From Clostridiales bacterium (GTDB lineage: Bacteria > Bacillota > Clostridia > Christensenellales > Aristaeellaceae), in the NCBI GenBank assembly GCA_004557125.1, contig SFET01000014.1:20164-84163 (forward strand): a stretch of 64,000 nucleotides of DNA, in the 5' to 3' direction. Positions within the stretch are counted from its first letter, which is position 1. Each line of letters starts with the position of its first letter. The notes under the pieces are model-generated. The model saw only the letters and a program-made list of their open reading frames with translations, had not been told where the DNA came from and made no database searches. Positions 32,420 to 41,466 of the stretch are shown piece after piece. Both the position numbers and the translations under genes were made by a program.

Positions 32420-32610
32420 ACGACAACATTGTGACGAAACCGGTCGCAATGCGGTGCTTTCCTGCCGGATCTGCCAATCTTTGGTCAAACTTTGATCTGT
32501 TTTTGAAACTTAACGCAATTTATAGCAGGAATATAGGAGACAAGAGAGAATTTATGAACTTGGGTTCCATTGGTTTTTTGCTATACATTTTGCAGTATGG
32601 AGGGAAAAAT

Positions 32611-34086
32611 ATGAATGTTGAACGCAATCTGCCCGTGGTTCGAGAGCGCAAGCTGGAGATCCTGAAGGGCGACCCGGAGCTTTGCGCTCAGCAGAAGAAG
32701 GCCGGCAAGCTCATCGCTCGTGAGCGCATCGGTCTGCTGCTGGACGCCGCAAGCTTTGTTGAGTTGGACGTGTTGAATTCCGAAGCCGGCGTCGTGACCG
32801 GCTACGGCCTGATCAACGGCAGCCCCGTGTATGTCTATGCCCAGGATTTCACCGTAAAGGGCGGCTCCGTGGGCGCGGATCATGCCCGCAAGGTGCTGAA
32901 GGTGATGGATCTGGCTGAAAAGACCGGCGCACCGGTCGTGGCGATCCTGGACACCGCAGGCGCACGCCTGGACGAGGGCATTGACGCCATGAACGCCTAT
33001 GCGCTGATGGCGGGCAAGGCCAATGCGATTTCCGGCGTCGTGCCGCAGGTCGCGCTGGTGCTGGGCCCCTGCGGCGGCATCGCCTCCGCCATCGCCGGCA
33101 TGAGCGACATCACCGTCATGAGCAAGAACGGCGCGCTGTTCGTCAACGGCCCGATGGTGGTCTCCACCGTCGCGGGCAAGGAAGTTGACATGGAGACCTT
33201 GGCCGGCGCGCAGGCGAGCGTGAAGTCCGGCATGGCTCACCTCACCGCCGAGACCGATGAGGAAGCCATCGCCAAGGCCCGCAAGCTCATCTCCATGCTG
33301 CCCGCCAACAACATGGCGGACGCGGAGGGCTTCTGCGAGGACGACGTCAACCGCGAGCTGGGCGATCTGAACGCGATTCAGAGCCTGGACGACGTGCGCG
33401 ACGTGCTGACCCGCGTGGCCGATATGAACGACATCGTCGAGCTGGGCGCCGAGTTCGCCCCGTCCATGGTCACCGCCCTCGCCAAGATCGGCGGCACCAC
33501 CGTGGGCTTCGTGGCCAACCAGGCCGCCAAGGACGAGGGTCGCCTGACCGTGTACGGCTCCAAGAAGGCCGCGCGCTTCGTCTCCTTCTGCGACTGCTTC
33601 TCCATCCCGGTGATCACCGTGGTGGATTCCATGGGCATGAAGATCAGCGCCGCTCCCCAGGGTGAGCTGTCCCGCGCCGGCGCGCAGCTGATGTTCGCCT
33701 ACGCCGAGGCCTCCACCCCGCGCATCGCCCTGATCGCCGGCAACGCCGTCGGCATGGGCTACGCCGCGCTGGCCTCTCGCACCGCTGCGGACGTGGTCTA
33801 CGCCTGGCCGGGCGCCTGCATCAGCGCCGTGACCCCGAAGATCGCCGCCCAGCTGAACTATGCGGACGAGATGAAGGACGCCGCCGATCCCTTCGCCAAG
33901 CGCGCGGAGCTGGAGCAGCGGTACGTGGATGATGTGGCTGATGGCGTCAACGCTGCCAGGCAGGGCTATGTGGACGATGTGATCGAGCCCGCCCAGACCC
34001 GCATGATGCTCGCGGCCGCGCTGGAGATGCTCGCCGGCAAGCGCGAGTCCAAGCCCGCCAAGAAGCACGGCAACATGCCGCTGTAA
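32611..34086 (+). CDS. mmdA: Acyl-CoA carboxyltransferase subunit (MmdA/12S type)
   Basis: A 491-residue crotonase-fold carboxyltransferase starting at ATG 32611 behind GGAGGGA. Two homologous halves are visible: the N-terminal acyl-CoA half (KGGSVGADHARKVLKVMDLA, GPCGGIASAIAGMSD) and the C-terminal carboxybiotin half (MGYAALASRTAADVVYAWPG, ISAVTPKIAAQL). It resembles the alpha subunit of methylmalonyl-CoA decarboxylase and the 12S subunit of transcarboxylase. The acyl-CoA substrate cannot be read from sequence alone; methylmalonyl-CoA is the best guess given the OadG/OadB neighbours. It heads a five-gene operon. Confidence 0.85.
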   Translation: MNVERNLPVVRERKLEILKGDPELCAQQKKAGKLIARERIGLLLDAASFVELDVLNSEAGVVTGYGLINGSPVYVYAQDFTVKGGSVGADHARKVLKVMDLAEKTGAPVVAILDTAGARLDEGIDAMNAYALMAGKANAISGVVPQVALVLGPCGGIASAIAGMSDITVMSKNGALFVNGPMVVSTVAGKEVDMETLAGAQASVKSGMAHLTAETDEEAIAKARKLISMLPANNMADAEGFCEDDVNRELGDLNAIQSLDDVRDVLTRVADMNDIVELGAEFAPSMVTALAKIGGTTVGFVANQAAKDEGRLTVYGSKKAARFVSFCDCFSIPVITVVDSMGMKISAAPQGELSRAGAQLMFAYAEASTPRIALIAGNAVGMGYAALASRTAADVVYAWPGACISAVTPKIAAQLNYADEMKDAADPFAKRAELEQRYVDDVADGVNAARQGYVDDVIEPAQTRMMLAAALEMLAGKRESKPAKKHGNMPL

Positions 34087-34098
34087 GGAGGCAAGGCC

Positions 34099-34476
34099 AT
34101 GAATACAATGAATCCTGTGGCCTATGGTCTGATCGTCGCCGTCATCGGCATCGCGGTCGTGTTCGTAGGCTTGACCATCCTGGTCTTCTTCGTCTGGCTG
34201 ATGGGTCAGCTGTTCCGCGCCATCACAAAGGCGAAGGAGGAGAAGGCGAAGAAGGCTGCAGAGGCTGCCGCAGCCGCCGCTCCGGCGCCCGCTCCCGTGG
34301 TGGAGCAGCCCGTGGTGGAGGAGAGCGCCGTGGTGGACGATTCCGAGCTGATCGCCGTGATCGCCGCCGCCATCGCCGCCTTCGACAACTCCGGCAAGCG
34401 CCTCGTCGTTCGCAAGGTTCGCCGCGTGCCCGGCTGGAAGGACGCCGCCCGCAGCGAGCAGATCTACCACTTTTAA
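34099..34476 (+). CDS. OadG-like membrane subunit of the sodium-pump decarboxylase
   Basis: A 125-residue protein. One N-terminal transmembrane helix (about 8-35, GLIVAVIGIAVVFVGLTILV) is followed by a charged coiled-coil segment with KAKEEKAKKAAEAAAAA. The C-terminal part contains ELIAVIAAAIAAFD and RRVPGWKDAARSEQIYHF, a pattern common in clostridial OadG/MmdD proteins. In known complexes this small subunit tethers the soluble carboxyltransferase to OadB. It lies 12 bp after mmdA with a GGAGG site. Confidence 0.82.
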   Translation: MNTMNPVAYGLIVAVIGIAVVFVGLTILVFFVWLMGQLFRAITKAKEEKAKKAAEAAAAAAPAPAPVVEQPVVEESAVVDDSELIAVIAAAIAAFDNSGKRLVVRKVRRVPGWKDAARSEQIYHF

Positions 34477-34563
34477 TGCGCCGCACACGGCGCCTGCGCG
34501 CCGGAATGCAGCTTTTCGACATGAAAGAAAATCGGTTTGATTGAAGATTAGGAGGATAATACC

Positions 34564-34974
34564 ATGCGCAAGTTTGCGATCACCGTTAACGGCACGTCCT
34601 ACGAAGTTGAAGTTGAAGAGATCGGCGGCGCTCCCGTATTCGCAGCCGCACCCGTCGCTGCCCCCGTCGCCGCGCCCGCACCCGTAGCCGCCCCCGCGCC
34701 GGCCGCCGCTCCCAAGGCCGCTGCTCCCGCGCCGAAGGCCGCCGCTGCCGCACCCGCCGGTGCTGAGACCGTCACCGCGCCCATGCCGGGCACCATCAAC
34801 TCCGTGAAGGTCGCGGGCGGCCAGTCCGTCAAGAAGGGCGACGTGCTCGTCATCCTCGAGGCCATGAAGATGGAGAACGAGATCATGGCGCCCCGCGATG
34901 GCGTCATCGCTTCTGTGAACGTGGCCCAGGGCGCCTCCGTCAACACCGGCGACGTGCTCGTGTCCCTGAACTGA
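34564..34974 (+). CDS. Biotin carboxyl carrier protein
   Basis: A 136-residue protein. The short N-terminal beta segment (MRKFAITVNGTSYEVEVEE) is joined by an Ala/Pro linker (about 25-68) to a biotinyl domain. The biotin-accepting Lys is in VILEAMKMENEIMAP (near residue 102), with the usual Gly-rich turns. It is the only carrier in the locus, so it must serve both carboxyltransferases. It corresponds to the 1.3S/gamma subunit. Confidence 0.95.
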   Translation: MRKFAITVNGTSYEVEVEEIGGAPVFAAAPVAAPVAAPAPVAAPAPAAAPKAAAPAPKAAAAAPAGAETVTAPMPGTINSVKVAGGQSVKKGDVLVILEAMKMENEIMAPRDGVIASVNVAQGASVNTGDVLVSLN

Positions 34975-35005
34975 TTTGCCGGTGAACGGCAAGGAGGGCC
35001 AACGA

Positions 35006-36460
35006 ATGTACAAACACAGTAAGATGAGCAGAATGCGCGGCTTCGCGTGCCTGCTGATCCTGTTTGCCCTGCTGACCGCATGGGCCGTTGCAGAGACTTC
35101 CACGGCGGATGCCCCCGCCGCAGATTATGTGGTGCGGGAAGTCACCGATCCGGAAGCCGTTGCGGCGGACGTGGAGAAGGCCAGCCTGGAACAGACGGAT
35201 CCGGAAATCAATATTCTCCAGGGCTTGAAAAAGATCGTTCAGTCCACCGGCTTTGCCCAGGGCGAATGGCGCCAGTACGTCATGATCCTGGTGGCATGCT
35301 TCTTCCTGTATCTGGCCATTGTGCAGCAGTTCGAGCCGCTGCTCCTGCTGCCCATCGCCTTCGGCATGCTGCTGGCGAACCTGCCGGCCGCCGGACTGAT
35401 GAACCACGTCAGCTACACCTTCTATCCCACCCTGCACGACGCGGCCGTGGCCGCCGAGGCGCTGGGCAAGGATGCGCAGGACATCGTGTGGCGCTACAAT
35501 GAGGCCGCCGGCATGATGCAGTACAGCATCCAGACCGCCAACGGCGGCGTGCTGTACTACCTGTACCAGGGCGTCAAGCTGGGCATCTTCCCGCCGATCA
35601 TCTTCATGGGCGTCGGCGCGATGACCGACTTCGGTCCCCTGATCGCCAACCCGAAGAGCCTGCTGCTGGGCGCTGCCGCACAGCTGGGCATCTTCATCAC
35701 CTTCCTGGGCGCGAAGCTGATGGGCTTCTCCGCTGCAGAGGCCGGCTCCATCGGCATCATCGGCGGCGCGGACGGCCCAACGGCCATCTTCGTCACCACC
35801 AAGCTGGCGCCGCACCTTCTAGGCGCGATCGCCGTCGCCGCATACTCCTACATGGCGCTGGTTCCGGTCATTCAGCCGCCCATCATGAAGGCGCTGACCA
35901 CCAAGAAGGAGCGCCTGATTCGCATGCCGCAGCTGCGCCCGGTCTCCAAGACCGAGCTGGTCATCTTCCCGATCATGGTCACCATCGTGGTATCCCTGCT
36001 GCTGCCCGATGCGGCTTCCCTGGTGGGCTGCCTGATGTTCGGTAACCTCTGCCGCGTCAGCGGCGTGACCGAGCGCCTGAACAAGACGATCCAGAACGAG
36101 CTGTGCAACATCGTCACCATCTTCCTGGGTCTGACCGTCGGCGCGACCACCAACGGCTCCACCTTCCTGACCGCAAGCACCCTGAAGATCGTCGTTCTGG
36201 GCGTGTTCGCCTTCGGCTGCGGCACTGCCGGCGGCGTGCTGCTGGCCAAGCTGATGAACAAGCTCACCGGCGGCAAGATCAACCCGCTGATCGGCTCCGC
36301 AGGCGTGTCCGCCGTTCCCATGGCGGCCCGCGTGTCCAACAAGGTCGGCCAGCAGTACGATCCCGGCAACTTCCTGCTGATGAACGCAATGGGCCCCAAC
36401 GTGGCCGGCGTCATCGGCTCCGCGGTTGCTGCGGGCGTGTTCATCTCGCTCTTCGCATAA
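35006..36460 (+). CDS. oadB: Sodium-pumping decarboxylase beta subunit
   Basis: A 484-residue membrane protein starting at ATG 35006 behind AAGGAGGG. After a signal-like helix (about 10-28) and a polar extracellular stretch, about nine hydrophobic segments follow. The OadB/MmdB signatures are GGADGPTAIFVTTKLAPHLL (the conserved Asp lies in the Na+ path) and the C-terminal NFLLMNAMGPNVAGVIGSAV. The subunit decarboxylates carboxybiotin and pumps Na+ outward. The extended N-terminus with a hydrophobic leader is longer than in classic OadB, which is near 375-435 residues. Confidence 0.93.
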   Translation: MYKHSKMSRMRGFACLLILFALLTAWAVAETSTADAPAADYVVREVTDPEAVAADVEKASLEQTDPEINILQGLKKIVQSTGFAQGEWRQYVMILVACFFLYLAIVQQFEPLLLLPIAFGMLLANLPAAGLMNHVSYTFYPTLHDAAVAAEALGKDAQDIVWRYNEAAGMMQYSIQTANGGVLYYLYQGVKLGIFPPIIFMGVGAMTDFGPLIANPKSLLLGAAAQLGIFITFLGAKLMGFSAAEAGSIGIIGGADGPTAIFVTTKLAPHLLGAIAVAAYSYMALVPVIQPPIMKALTTKKERLIRMPQLRPVSKTELVIFPIMVTIVVSLLLPDAASLVGCLMFGNLCRVSGVTERLNKTIQNELCNIVTIFLGLTVGATTNGSTFLTASTLKIVVLGVFAFGCGTAGGVLLAKLMNKLTGGKINPLIGSAGVSAVPMAARVSNKVGQQYDPGNFLLMNAMGPNVAGVIGSAVAAGVFISLFA

Positions 36461-36650
36461 GGCCGCCGATGTCTCCCGTTTGGAAGCCATCGCCACGCGC
36501 GACCGCCGCGCTGCGGCCGGTCCGCTGGCCATTAACGTGCTAAGGCCAAATTGGTGAGATTCAAACCACAATATCTCCGGTGCAGCCGCCCTTCGGCGGC
36601 GCGCCGGTTGCCGGATCGGTTTCCCGTTTGAACGCAAGGAGGAAAACATT

Positions 36651-38063
36651 ATGGGCAAAGTAATGATTACCGAAACCATCCTTCGCGACGCACATCAGTC
36701 CCAGGCCGCAACCCGTATGCGCACCGAGGACATGCTGCCCGCCTGCGATGTGCTGGACAAAGTTGGTTACTATTCTCTGGAGTGCTGGGGCGGCGCAACC
36801 TTCGACAGCTGCCTGCGCTTCCTGAACGAGGATCCCTGGGAGCGCCTGCGCAAGCTGAAGGCGGCCCTGCCGAACACCAAGCTGCAGATGCTCTTCCGCG
36901 GCCAGAACATCCTGGGCTACCGCCACTATGCCGATGACGTGGTGGATGAGTTCGTCCGCCTGTCCATCAAGAACGGCATCGACGTCATCCGCATCTTCGA
37001 CGCGCTGAACGATCCCCGCAACCTGGAGGCCTGCATCAAGGCCACCAAGAAGTATGGCGGAATCTGCGAGGTCGCGCTGTCCTACACCATCAGCCCGGTG
37101 CACACCGAGGAGTACTTCGTTGAGCTGGCCCTGAAGCTGGAGAAGATGGGCGCAGACAACATCTGCATCAAGGACATGGCCAACCTGCTGCTGCCCTACA
37201 ACGCATACTCCCTGGTCAAGAAGCTCAAGCAGGCGCTGCGCCCCGAGACCAAGGTGCACCTGCACACCCACAACACCACCGGTACCGGCGACATGGTCAA
37301 CCTGAAGGCCATCGAGGCGGGCTGCGACATCGTGGACTGCGCGCTGTCCCCGCTGGGCAACGGCACCTCTCAGCCTGCCACCGAGTCTCTGGTCGCCACC
37401 CTGCGCGGCACCGAGTATGACACCGGCATCGACCTCGACCTGCTCACCAAGGCCACGGAGCACTTCCGCGGCGTCGCCCAGAAGCTGACCGAGCAGGGCA
37501 TCCTGGATCCCAAGGTGCTGAAGGTGGACGTCAACACCCTGAAGTATCAGGTTCCGGGCGGCATGCTGTCCAACCTGATCAACCAGCTGAAGCAGGCCGG
37601 CAAGTCCGACAAGCTCTACGAGGTGCTGGCTGAGGTTCCGCGGGTCCGCAAGGACTTCGGCTATCCGCCGCTGGTCACCCCCACCTCTCAGATCGTGGGC
37701 ACCCAGGCCGTGATGAACGTCATCACCGGCGAGCGCTACAAGATGAATCCGAAGGAGTCCCAGGGCCTGATGGCCGGCGAGTACGGCACGCTGCCGGCGC
37801 CTGTGAACGAGGAGGTTCGCAGGAAGGTCATCGGCGACCGCAAGGTCATCACCTGCCGCCCCGTGGACGATCCCAACTACGGCGCGAAGCACCTGGACGA
37901 GTTCCGCAAGGAGATCGGCCAGTACTACATGCAGGAGGAGGACGTGCTCTCCTACGCCCTGTTCCCGCAGGTTGCCGAGAAGTTCTTCATCGCCCGTCAG
38001 GCGTCTCAGCTGAAGCTGGACAACTCCGTCCGTGACGAGAAGAACAACGCAATGCCCATCTGA
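36651..38063 (+). CDS. oadA: Oxaloacetate decarboxylase/transcarboxylase 5S-type carboxyltransferase
   Basis: A 470-residue TIM-barrel carboxyltransferase that moves CO2 between oxaloacetate/pyruvate and biotin. Metal and catalytic residues are visible: TETILRDAHQSQAATRM (Asp), NICIKDMANLL (carbamylated Lys) and HLHTHNTTGTGD (His-x-His). The C-terminal conserved PYC/OADA domain follows, but the biotinyl domain of classical OadA is absent. The stand-alone carrier at 34564-34974 must supply it. A GCCGCC/GGCGGC hairpin in the 190-bp gap after oadB may set relative expression. Confidence 0.93.
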   Translation: MGKVMITETILRDAHQSQAATRMRTEDMLPACDVLDKVGYYSLECWGGATFDSCLRFLNEDPWERLRKLKAALPNTKLQMLFRGQNILGYRHYADDVVDEFVRLSIKNGIDVIRIFDALNDPRNLEACIKATKKYGGICEVALSYTISPVHTEEYFVELALKLEKMGADNICIKDMANLLLPYNAYSLVKKLKQALRPETKVHLHTHNTTGTGDMVNLKAIEAGCDIVDCALSPLGNGTSQPATESLVATLRGTEYDTGIDLDLLTKATEHFRGVAQKLTEQGILDPKVLKVDVNTLKYQVPGGMLSNLINQLKQAGKSDKLYEVLAEVPRVRKDFGYPPLVTPTSQIVGTQAVMNVITGERYKMNPKESQGLMAGEYGTLPAPVNEEVRRKVIGDRKVITCRPVDDPNYGAKHLDEFRKEIGQYYMQEEDVLSYALFPQVAEKFFIARQASQLKLDNSVRDEKNNAMPI

Positions 38064-38077
38064 GCATGAAGGAAATG

Positions 38078-38115
38078 GCCCCCGAAGCGCTCGCTTCGGG
38101 GGCTTTCGCATTTGC
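38078..38115 (+). terminator. Terminator of the carboxyltransferase/Na+ pump operon
   Basis: GCCCCCGAAGCG/CGCTTCGGGGGC stem followed by TTTCGCATTT, 14 bp after the oadA stop. Confidence 0.9.
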
Positions 38116-38147
38116 GGGGCTGCAAGCATAATTTACAGTGCCGAACG

Positions 38148-38176
38148 TTTACAAATACAGCCCGCCGTGGTACAAT
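38148..38176 (+). promoter_or_regulatory. Sigma-A promoter for the CapA-like gene
   Basis: TTTACA (38148-38153), a 17-bp spacer and TACAAT (38171-38176). Confidence 0.75.
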
Positions 38177-38268
38177 ATTAACGATTATCATATGGAAAAG
38201 AGAGGTTTTCCGGCGATGATCCGCGCCGCAGGGCGCGAAAATGAGCAAGATCGGCAGGGGGAGAGCGC

Positions 38269-39564
38269 GTGCCGGAGCAGAGCAGACAGAGCGGCAAAAA
38301 GCGCATGAGCAAGGCGCAGCGCAGGCGGCTGAAGCGTCAGAAGCGCATCATTGCCGTCGTATTGGCGGTTTTGGCCGCGCTGCTGGTAGCGGCCATCGCA
38401 TGGATGCTGCTCGCCGGCCTGCAGCCGAAGAACGACAGCATCGCCTCCGGAGAGCCTGCAATTCCCGTGGAGACCGCCGCACCCACGGCCACTTCTGCAC
38501 CTACGGTGGAACCAACGCCCACGGCGGAACCCACGCCCACGCCTGCGCCCGAGCCGGTGTACATCACCCTGACTGCGGTGGGGGACTGCACCCTGGGCGG
38601 CAACACCAACAGCGGCGGCGAGGGCGAGGAGCGCTTCGCGGCCTGCTTTGAGAAGTACGGCGCGGACTACTTTTTGCAGAACGTGCGCGCCCTGTTCGAG
38701 AGCGACGACGTGACCGTCGCCAACCTGGAGGGCCCGCTGACCACCGCTACGGAGAAGCGCAGCAACCGCCAGTTCAACTTCCGGGGCGATCCGGAGTACG
38801 TGAACATCCTCGCCGGCTCCAGCGTGGAGGTGTGCAACCTGGCCAACAACCACGCCTACGACTTCAAGACCGCGGGCTTTGACGAGACCGCGCAGACCCT
38901 GGCGGACGCTGGAATCGGCGCGTGCGGCTTCGGCCTGGAGCACTACATGGAGATCAAGGGCTGCACCGTCGGCTTCCTGGGCTTCACCGAGTGGGACTAC
39001 GAGGAGGACGATCTGCTGCGCGATGTGCGCACCGCCCGGGAGAAATGCGATCTGCTGATCGTGTGCATCCACTGGGGCGAGGAGCTGACCTACAAGCAGA
39101 CGAAGAATGTCGACAAGCTGGGCCGCGCAATCGTGGATGCGGGCGCGGATCTGGTGATCGGCGGCCATTCCCACGTCTACGGCGAGATCGAGCAGTATCA
39201 GGGCAAGTACATCATCTACAGCCTGGGCAACTTCTGCTTCGGGGGCAACAAGAAGCCCACGGATCCCCAGTGCATCATCTTCCAGCAGCGCTTCCGTGTC
39301 TGGCCGGACGGCAGCATCGCGGACGCAGGCATCAACCTGATCCCGGCGCAGGTGTCCACCAGCACCAAGTCCAACGACTACCAGCCCATCTTCCTGGAGG
39401 GCGACGAGGCTGCGGAGCTGCTGGCGAAGGTGGCGAAGGTGTCGAACCTCACCGAGGAGAGCACCATATGGATGCCGGAGAGCTACGTGGTGCAGAACGA
39501 AATTGTGACAGCCGATGCGAAGATCGGCCCGACGGTGGACGCCGGATCGGACGCTTCGCTGTAA
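38269..39564 (+). CDS. CapA/PgsA-family membrane-anchored metallophosphatase-like protein
   Basis: A 431-residue protein starting at GTG 38269 behind AGGGGGAGA. The basic N-terminus and one transmembrane helix (about 28-52) are followed by a Thr/Pro-rich linker and a calcineurin-like domain of the CapA type. That domain has TAVGDCTLGG, NLEGPLT, NLANNHAYDF, CIHWGEE and GGHSHV, the metal-ligand series. CapA homologues act in poly-gamma-glutamate or capsule export. Without capB/capC nearby that role is not supported here, and many stand-alone homologues have no known function. Confidence 0.88.
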   Translation: MPEQSRQSGKKRMSKAQRRRLKRQKRIIAVVLAVLAALLVAAIAWMLLAGLQPKNDSIASGEPAIPVETAAPTATSAPTVEPTPTAEPTPTPAPEPVYITLTAVGDCTLGGNTNSGGEGEERFAACFEKYGADYFLQNVRALFESDDVTVANLEGPLTTATEKRSNRQFNFRGDPEYVNILAGSSVEVCNLANNHAYDFKTAGFDETAQTLADAGIGACGFGLEHYMEIKGCTVGFLGFTEWDYEEDDLLRDVRTAREKCDLLIVCIHWGEELTYKQTKNVDKLGRAIVDAGADLVIGGHSHVYGEIEQYQGKYIIYSLGNFCFGGNKKPTDPQCIIFQQRFRVWPDGSIADAGINLIPAQVSTSTKSNDYQPIFLEGDEAAELLAKVAKVSNLTEESTIWMPESYVVQNEIVTADAKIGPTVDAGSDASL

Positions 39565-39603
39565 TACAGGATTTTTCGGGAAAGAATGTTGGGGGGACTG
39601 AAA

Positions 39604-41310
39604 ATGGAGAACGAAGCAAGACGCGCGAGCAACTTTATCGAGGAGAACATCAATCAGGATCTGGCCAGCGGCCGCTTTGACCACGTCAAGACCCGCTTCC
39701 CGCCGGAGCCGAACGGCTATCTGCACATCGGCCACGCGAAGGCGCTGTGCGTGGACTTCGGCATCGCCCAGAAGTACGGCGGCTCCTGCAACCTGCGCTT
39801 TGACGACACCAATCCCGCCAAGGAGGAGAAGGCCTTCGTCGAGGGCATTCAGGCCGACATCGAGTGGCTGGGCTTCAAGTGGGACAACCTCTACTTCGCC
39901 TCCGATTTCTTCGATCGCCTGTACGAGATCGCCTGCAGCATGATCCGCCGCGGCCTGGCCTACGTGGACGACCAGTCGCCGGAGGAGATGCGCAAGAACC
40001 GCGGCACGCTGACCCAGCCGGGCGTGAACAGCCCCTACCGCGACCGCACGCCGGAGGAGAATCTCGACCTGTTCCAGCGCATGAAGGCCGGCGAGTTCCC
40101 GGACGGCAGCCGCGTGCTGCGCGCCAAGATCGACATGGCCTCGCCCAACGTGCTGCTGCGCGACCCCACCATGTACCGCATCAAGCACATGCATCACCAC
40201 CGCGCCGGTGATAAGTGGTGCATCTATCCCATGTACGACTTCCAGCACCCCGTGCAGGACGCCATCGAGGGCATCACCCACAGCCTGTGCTCCCTGGAGT
40301 ATGAGATTCACCGCCCGCTGTACGACTGGTTCGTCACCCACGCCGAGGTCACCGACCAGCCGCCGCGCCAGATCGAGTTTGCCCGCCTGAACATCGAGCG
40401 CACCGTCATGTCCAAGCGCTACCTGCGCCGCATGGTGGAGGAGGGCGTGGTGTCAGGATGGGATGATCCCCGCATGCCCACGCTGGTGGCCATGCGCCGC
40501 CGCGGCTATCCTGCCAGCGCCGTGCTGGACTTCATGGGCCGCGTGGGCGTGGCCAAGGCCGACTCCACCGTGGAGGGCAGCCTGCTGGATCACTGCGTGC
40601 GCGAGGCTCTGGCCGACAGCGCGCCCCGCGCCATGGCCGTGCTGAACCCGCTGAAGCTGACCTTCTCCAACTGGGAGGAGGGCAAGGTGGACGAGCTGAC
40701 CGTGGAGAACCATCCCGATCACCCGGAGCTGGGCACGCGCACTGTGCGCTTCACCAAGCACGCCTACATCGAGCAGGAGGACTTCATGGAGGAGCCGGTG
40801 AAGAAGTTCTTCCGCCTGGCCCCCAGCAAGGAGGTTCGCCTGAAGGGCGCTTACATCATCCGCTGCGACGAGGTCGTGAAGAATGCGGAGGGCGAGATCG
40901 TCGAGCTGATCTGCTCCGTGGATCTGGAGAGCCGCTCTGGCAGCGAGGGCGCAAACCGCAAGGTCAAGGGCACGCTGCACTGGCTGAGCGACGTGGACGC
41001 GCGCCCCGCCGAGTTCCGCCTGTACGAGCCCATCCTGCTGGAGGAGCCGGAGGAGGTCGAAGCCCCCGAAATCGAGGACGAGGACGCTCCCGAGGCTGCG
41101 CCTGCAGACTTCATGGATCGCATCAATCCCAACAGCCTGAAGGTGGTGAAGGGCTTCTGCGAGCCCTACATCGCAAACAGCGAGGTGGGCGCGAGCTTCC
41201 AGTTCCTGCGCATGGGCTACTTCTGCAAGGACAAGGATTCCACCGCGGAGCTGCCCGTGTACAACCGCACCGTCGGCCTGAAGGACAGCTGGGCCAAGGT
41301 GGCCAAGTAA
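39604..41310 (+). CDS. glnS: Glutaminyl-tRNA synthetase
   Basis: A 568-residue class I synthetase that charges tRNA-Gln directly. It starts at ATG 39604 behind GGGGGGA. The HIGH signature is FPPEPNGYLHIGHAKALCVD, and KMSKS is represented by VMSKRYLRRM. The C-terminal anticodon-binding beta barrels span about 340-568, with an acidic insert (EEPEEVEAPEIEDEDA). The PEPNGYLHIGHA form is typical of GlnRS rather than GluRS. Many Firmicutes lack GlnRS and use GatCAB instead. Confidence 0.94.
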   Translation: MENEARRASNFIEENINQDLASGRFDHVKTRFPPEPNGYLHIGHAKALCVDFGIAQKYGGSCNLRFDDTNPAKEEKAFVEGIQADIEWLGFKWDNLYFASDFFDRLYEIACSMIRRGLAYVDDQSPEEMRKNRGTLTQPGVNSPYRDRTPEENLDLFQRMKAGEFPDGSRVLRAKIDMASPNVLLRDPTMYRIKHMHHHRAGDKWCIYPMYDFQHPVQDAIEGITHSLCSLEYEIHRPLYDWFVTHAEVTDQPPRQIEFARLNIERTVMSKRYLRRMVEEGVVSGWDDPRMPTLVAMRRRGYPASAVLDFMGRVGVAKADSTVEGSLLDHCVREALADSAPRAMAVLNPLKLTFSNWEEGKVDELTVENHPDHPELGTRTVRFTKHAYIEQEDFMEEPVKKFFRLAPSKEVRLKGAYIIRCDEVVKNAEGEIVELICSVDLESRSGSEGANRKVKGTLHWLSDVDARPAEFRLYEPILLEEPEEVEAPEIEDEDAPEAAPADFMDRINPNSLKVVKGFCEPYIANSEVGASFQFLRMGYFCKDKDSTAELPVYNRTVGLKDSWAKVAK

Positions 41311-41318
41311 ACAAAGAA

Positions 41319-41350
41319 GGCTCCATCCTGCAATCGGGATGGAGCCTTTG
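41319..41350 (+). terminator. Terminator of glnS
   Basis: GGCTCCATCC/GGATGGAGCC stem followed by TTTGCG. Confidence 0.85.
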
Positions 41351-41370
41351 CGTGAGAAAGCCCGTATATA

Positions 41371-41400
41371 GCCGTAGGGCGGGGTGGCTTCACCCCCCCG
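41371..41400. repeat. Partial copy of the GCCGYAGGGCGGGGTG palindrome
   Basis: GCCGTAGGGCGGGGTG, a 4-base loop and CACCCCCCC match the first arm and half of the second arm of the palindrome at 27917-27952. Both copies lie between convergent genes. Confidence 0.6.
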
Positions 41401-41409
41401 CACAATACG

Positions 41410-41452
41410 ATGGGTCTGTCTTCAAACGACAAGCGTTTGGGGACAGACCCAT
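41410..41452 (-). terminator. Terminator of prs
   Basis: ATGGGTCTGTC and GACAGACCCAT enclose a second stem CAAACG/CGTTTG. It lies 15 bp past the prs stop. Only a weak T-rich tract follows. Confidence 0.7.
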
Positions 41453-41466
41453 TGACATTTCCGGTT

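Noticed and set aside
30538..32610. Plus-strand frame running into the MmdA-type gene, suggesting a fused 1,182-residue protein
   Set aside because: The first 690 codons are antisense to the Cys-repeat membrane protein and look random. ATG 32611 with GGAGGG is the proper MmdA-type start.
39565..39603. T-box or other riboswitch before glnS
   Set aside because: The gap to the upstream gene is only 39 bp and shows no T-box motif.
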